Assembly (NCBI GenBank): GCA_003558145.1
Contig: PWMP01000106.1
Location: forward strand, 1 to 7,575
Reading direction: 5' to 3'
Source of the DNA: Elusimicrobiota bacterium
GTDB taxonomy: Bacteria > CG03 > SLGR01 > PWQF01
DNA length: 7,575 nucleotides
The position numbers and the translations under genes are program-made. Below, in pieces: positions 6,200 to 7,575 of this stretch (its first letter is position 1; each line of letters begins with the position of its first letter). Below the pieces are notes generated by a model. It did not search any database, was not told where the DNA came from, and worked only from the letters and a program-made list of their open reading frames with translations.

Positions 6200-6892
6200 A
6201 TGAAAAAAAGAAAAAATTCAAAAGCCACCCGTAAACTTGAAAAAAAACTGGGTTTTGAATTTTCCGATAGATCGCTGCTGGATATAGCTTTGCTGCACAG
6301 GTCTTATTCATCCCAGTACAGCTTAAAAAAGGATAACGAACGACTTGAGTTTCTGGGAGACAGTGTTCTTAACGCTGCTGTAAGCCGGATGCTTTTTGAA
6401 AAATTTCCTGATAAGGACGAGGGGGAACTTACAAAGATAAGGGCGAATCTTGTTTCAGGGGAATCACTCAGGGAGTGGGCGGAAAAAATCGGGCTTGAAA
6501 AATATATTTCTCTCGGTATGCAGACTAAAAAACATTCTGAGAGAGGAAAAACAAAAATAGCTGCAGATACTCTTGAAGCGGTTATAGGGGCAATATTTCT
6601 TGACAGGGGTTTTGAGGAAAGCGCGCATTTTATTGAATATAATTTAAAAGACCGGGATTTTCTGCCTATAAAGGACTACAAGTCGGAACTCCAGGAGATT
6701 ACCGTCATCAGCCTGGGTCAGATTCCTGAATACGAAACAATATCCCATGAGGGGCCGCCCGGTAAAAAACTATTTAAGGTAAGAGTAAAGATTAACGGAA
6801 AAACAGCAGGAAAGGGCAGCGGCCTGACTAAAAAGGCTGCCCAGCAGGAAGCGGCAAAAGAAGCTATTGAAAAATTAGACCAGGAGGATTAA
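6200..6892 (+). CDS. rnc: Ribonuclease III
   Basis: RNase III cuts double-stranded RNA, including rRNA precursors, as a homodimer. The 230-residue protein has the standard two domains: a nuclease domain (about 12-150) with the signature NERLEFLGDS at 46-55, and a double-stranded RNA binding domain (about 157-226) ending in the KKAAQQEAAKEA helix. By comparison with E. coli, the metal and catalytic acids are Glu47, Glu50, Asp54, Glu74 (DEGEL), Asp123 and Glu126 (AADTLEAVIG); all are present. The start is less certain than elsewhere: ATG 6200 has no Shine-Dalgarno in the 20 bases ahead. It is still preferred because the Lys-rich lead (KKRKNSK) and LGFEF segment match the normal N-terminus. The gene sits between fabF and a dehydrogenase. 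The fab-rnc link is common, and control of rnc by self-cleavage of its leader is known in E. coli but not testable here. Confidence 0.96.
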   Translation: MKKRKNSKATRKLEKKLGFEFSDRSLLDIALLHRSYSSQYSLKKDNERLEFLGDSVLNAAVSRMLFEKFPDKDEGELTKIRANLVSGESLREWAEKIGLEKYISLGMQTKKHSERGKTKIAADTLEAVIGAIFLDRGFEESAHFIEYNLKDRDFLPIKDYKSELQEITVISLGQIPEYETISHEGPPGKKLFKVRVKINGKTAGKGSGLTKKAAQQEAAKEAIEKLDQED

Positions 6893-6897
6893 AAAAA

Positions 6898-7575
6898 ATG
6901 AACGAATGGCAATTAACTGAAGATCAAAAAATGATGCGGGACCTTGCCCGCCAGATAGCGCAGGAAAAAGTAAAACCGGTTCGCGCGGAACTTGACGAAA
7001 AAGGAGAATTTCCCGCGGAAATTATGAAGGTCATGGCGGAAAGCGACCTGTTTGCGGTTTTTGTTCCCCAGCAGTACGGAGGCCTCGGCGGCGGCTGTTT
7101 TGAACTGTGCCTTATAACCGAGGAGCTTTCAAAGGTATGCCCTGCGGTTGCTGTAAGTTACGCGGCAAGCGCGCTTGGCGCTTATCCGATACTGCTGTTC
7201 GGAAGCGAAGAGCAGAAAAAGAAATATCTGCCTCAAATTGCTTCCGGTGAAAAGCTGGCGGCTTTCGGGCTTACCGAACCCAATGCCGGCAGTGACGCTG
7301 GCGCTCTTCAGACAACTGCCGAAAAAGATGGTGACAACTATGTCCTGAACGGCAATAAAATATTTATAACCAACGGCGGCGAAGCTGAAATATATTCAAT
7401 TCTTGCAATGACTGATAAGAGCAAGGGGGCGCGCGGCGCTTCCGTATTCATAGTAGAAAAGGGAACCGAGGGCTTTGATTTCGGAAAAAAAGAAGATAAG
7501 ATGGGAATAAGAGCTTCCGTTACCCGGGAACTGATTTTTGAAAATTGCCGCGTTCCGGCCGAAAACATAATAAGA
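6898..7575 (+). CDS. Acyl-CoA dehydrogenase, N-terminal part, runs off the window
   Basis: The frame is open from ATG 6898 to the last base, giving 226 residues, roughly 60% of the usual ~380. Acyl-CoA dehydrogenases use FAD to introduce the alpha-beta double bond in acyl-CoA and pass electrons to electron-transfer flavoprotein. The N-terminal helical domain (about 1-120, starting LTEDQKMMRDLARQIA) is followed by the beta domain with GLTEPNAGSDAGA at 124-136, which fits the family signature, and FITNGG at 156-161, which contacts FAD. The catalytic glutamate lies beyond the window, so the substrate class (short, branched, glutaryl or benzylsuccinyl type) cannot be judged. AGGAGG at 6882-6887, inside the end of rnc, gives a ribosome binding site ten bases ahead; the five-base gap indicates co-transcription with rnc. 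Placement next to fatty acid synthesis genes is noteworthy. Confidence 0.93.
   Translation, partial: MNEWQLTEDQKMMRDLARQIAQEKVKPVRAELDEKGEFPAEIMKVMAESDLFAVFVPQQYGGLGGGCFELCLITEELSKVCPAVAVSYAASALGAYPILLFGSEEQKKKYLPQIASGEKLAAFGLTEPNAGSDAGALQTTAEKDGDNYVLNGNKIFITNGGEAEIYSILAMTDKSKGARGASVFIVEKGTEGFDFGKKEDKMGIRASVTRELIFENCRVPAENIIR

Noticed and set aside
6015..6203. A 62-codon + strand frame overlapping the end of fabF, ending in an ATGA overlap with the rnc start
   Set aside because: Most of it is fabF read in another frame. The part beyond fabF is short and shows no motif, and the overlap with rnc looks accidental, though it could in principle couple translation.
6200..6230. Runs of A at the start of rnc as a possible slippage or frameshift site
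   Set aside because: The frame is intact through the whole RNase III, and the Lys-rich N-terminus is normal. There is no alternative-frame product to support slippage.

Overview
The window is a bacterial chromosome segment dominated by a type II fatty acid and phospholipid synthesis operon on the + strand. Nothing in it looks mobile, phage-derived or CRISPR-like. Every supported gene is on the + strand. The order is: tail of a flavin/NAD(P) oxidoreductase, a small zinc-ribbon membrane protein, rpmF, plsX, fabH, fabD, fabG, acpP, fabF, rnc, and the first part of an acyl-CoA dehydrogenase.

Lineage: base composition is moderate, with frequent ATA (Ile) and AGA/AGG (Arg) codons next to GC-rich Ala/Gly codons. 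The order combines the E. coli-type rpmF-plsX-fabHDG-acpP-fabF run with rnc directly after, as in Firmicutes-type fab-acpP-rnc clusters. This fits a Gram-negative-type or candidate-phylum bacterium (an Elusimicrobiota/Omnitrophota-like genome would be one guess). The sequence alone does not decide it.

Layout: (1) 1-515, an oxidoreductase C-terminus whose stop overlaps the start of a 90-residue zinc-ribbon/one-TM protein. (2) 516-683, a 168-base gap with a 9-bp GC-rich inverted repeat and a likely promoter with a TTGACA box. (3) 684-4516, rpmF, plsX, fabH, fabD and fabG; the last four are joined by 1- or 4-base stop/start overlaps. (4) 4517-4885, acpP, flanked by a possible internal promoter with a perfect TATAAT, a near-consensus ribosome binding site, and a long bulged hairpin before fabF. 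(5) 4886-7575, fabF, rnc and an acyl-CoA dehydrogenase that runs off the window.

How the genes work together: FabD loads malonate onto ACP (acpP). FabH condenses acetyl-CoA with malonyl-ACP, FabF elongates, and FabG reduces the 3-keto group. PlsX converts the finished acyl-ACP to acyl-phosphate for phospholipid assembly. The dehydratase (FabZ), the enoyl reductase and acetyl-CoA carboxylase are not in the window and must be encoded elsewhere. L32 and RNase III tie the operon to ribosome production and RNA processing. I found no previously undescribed system. The points most worth checking are the acpP-fabF hairpin, a FabG whose cofactor site looks NADH-type, and the fatty acid oxidation-type dehydrogenase joined to a synthesis operon.
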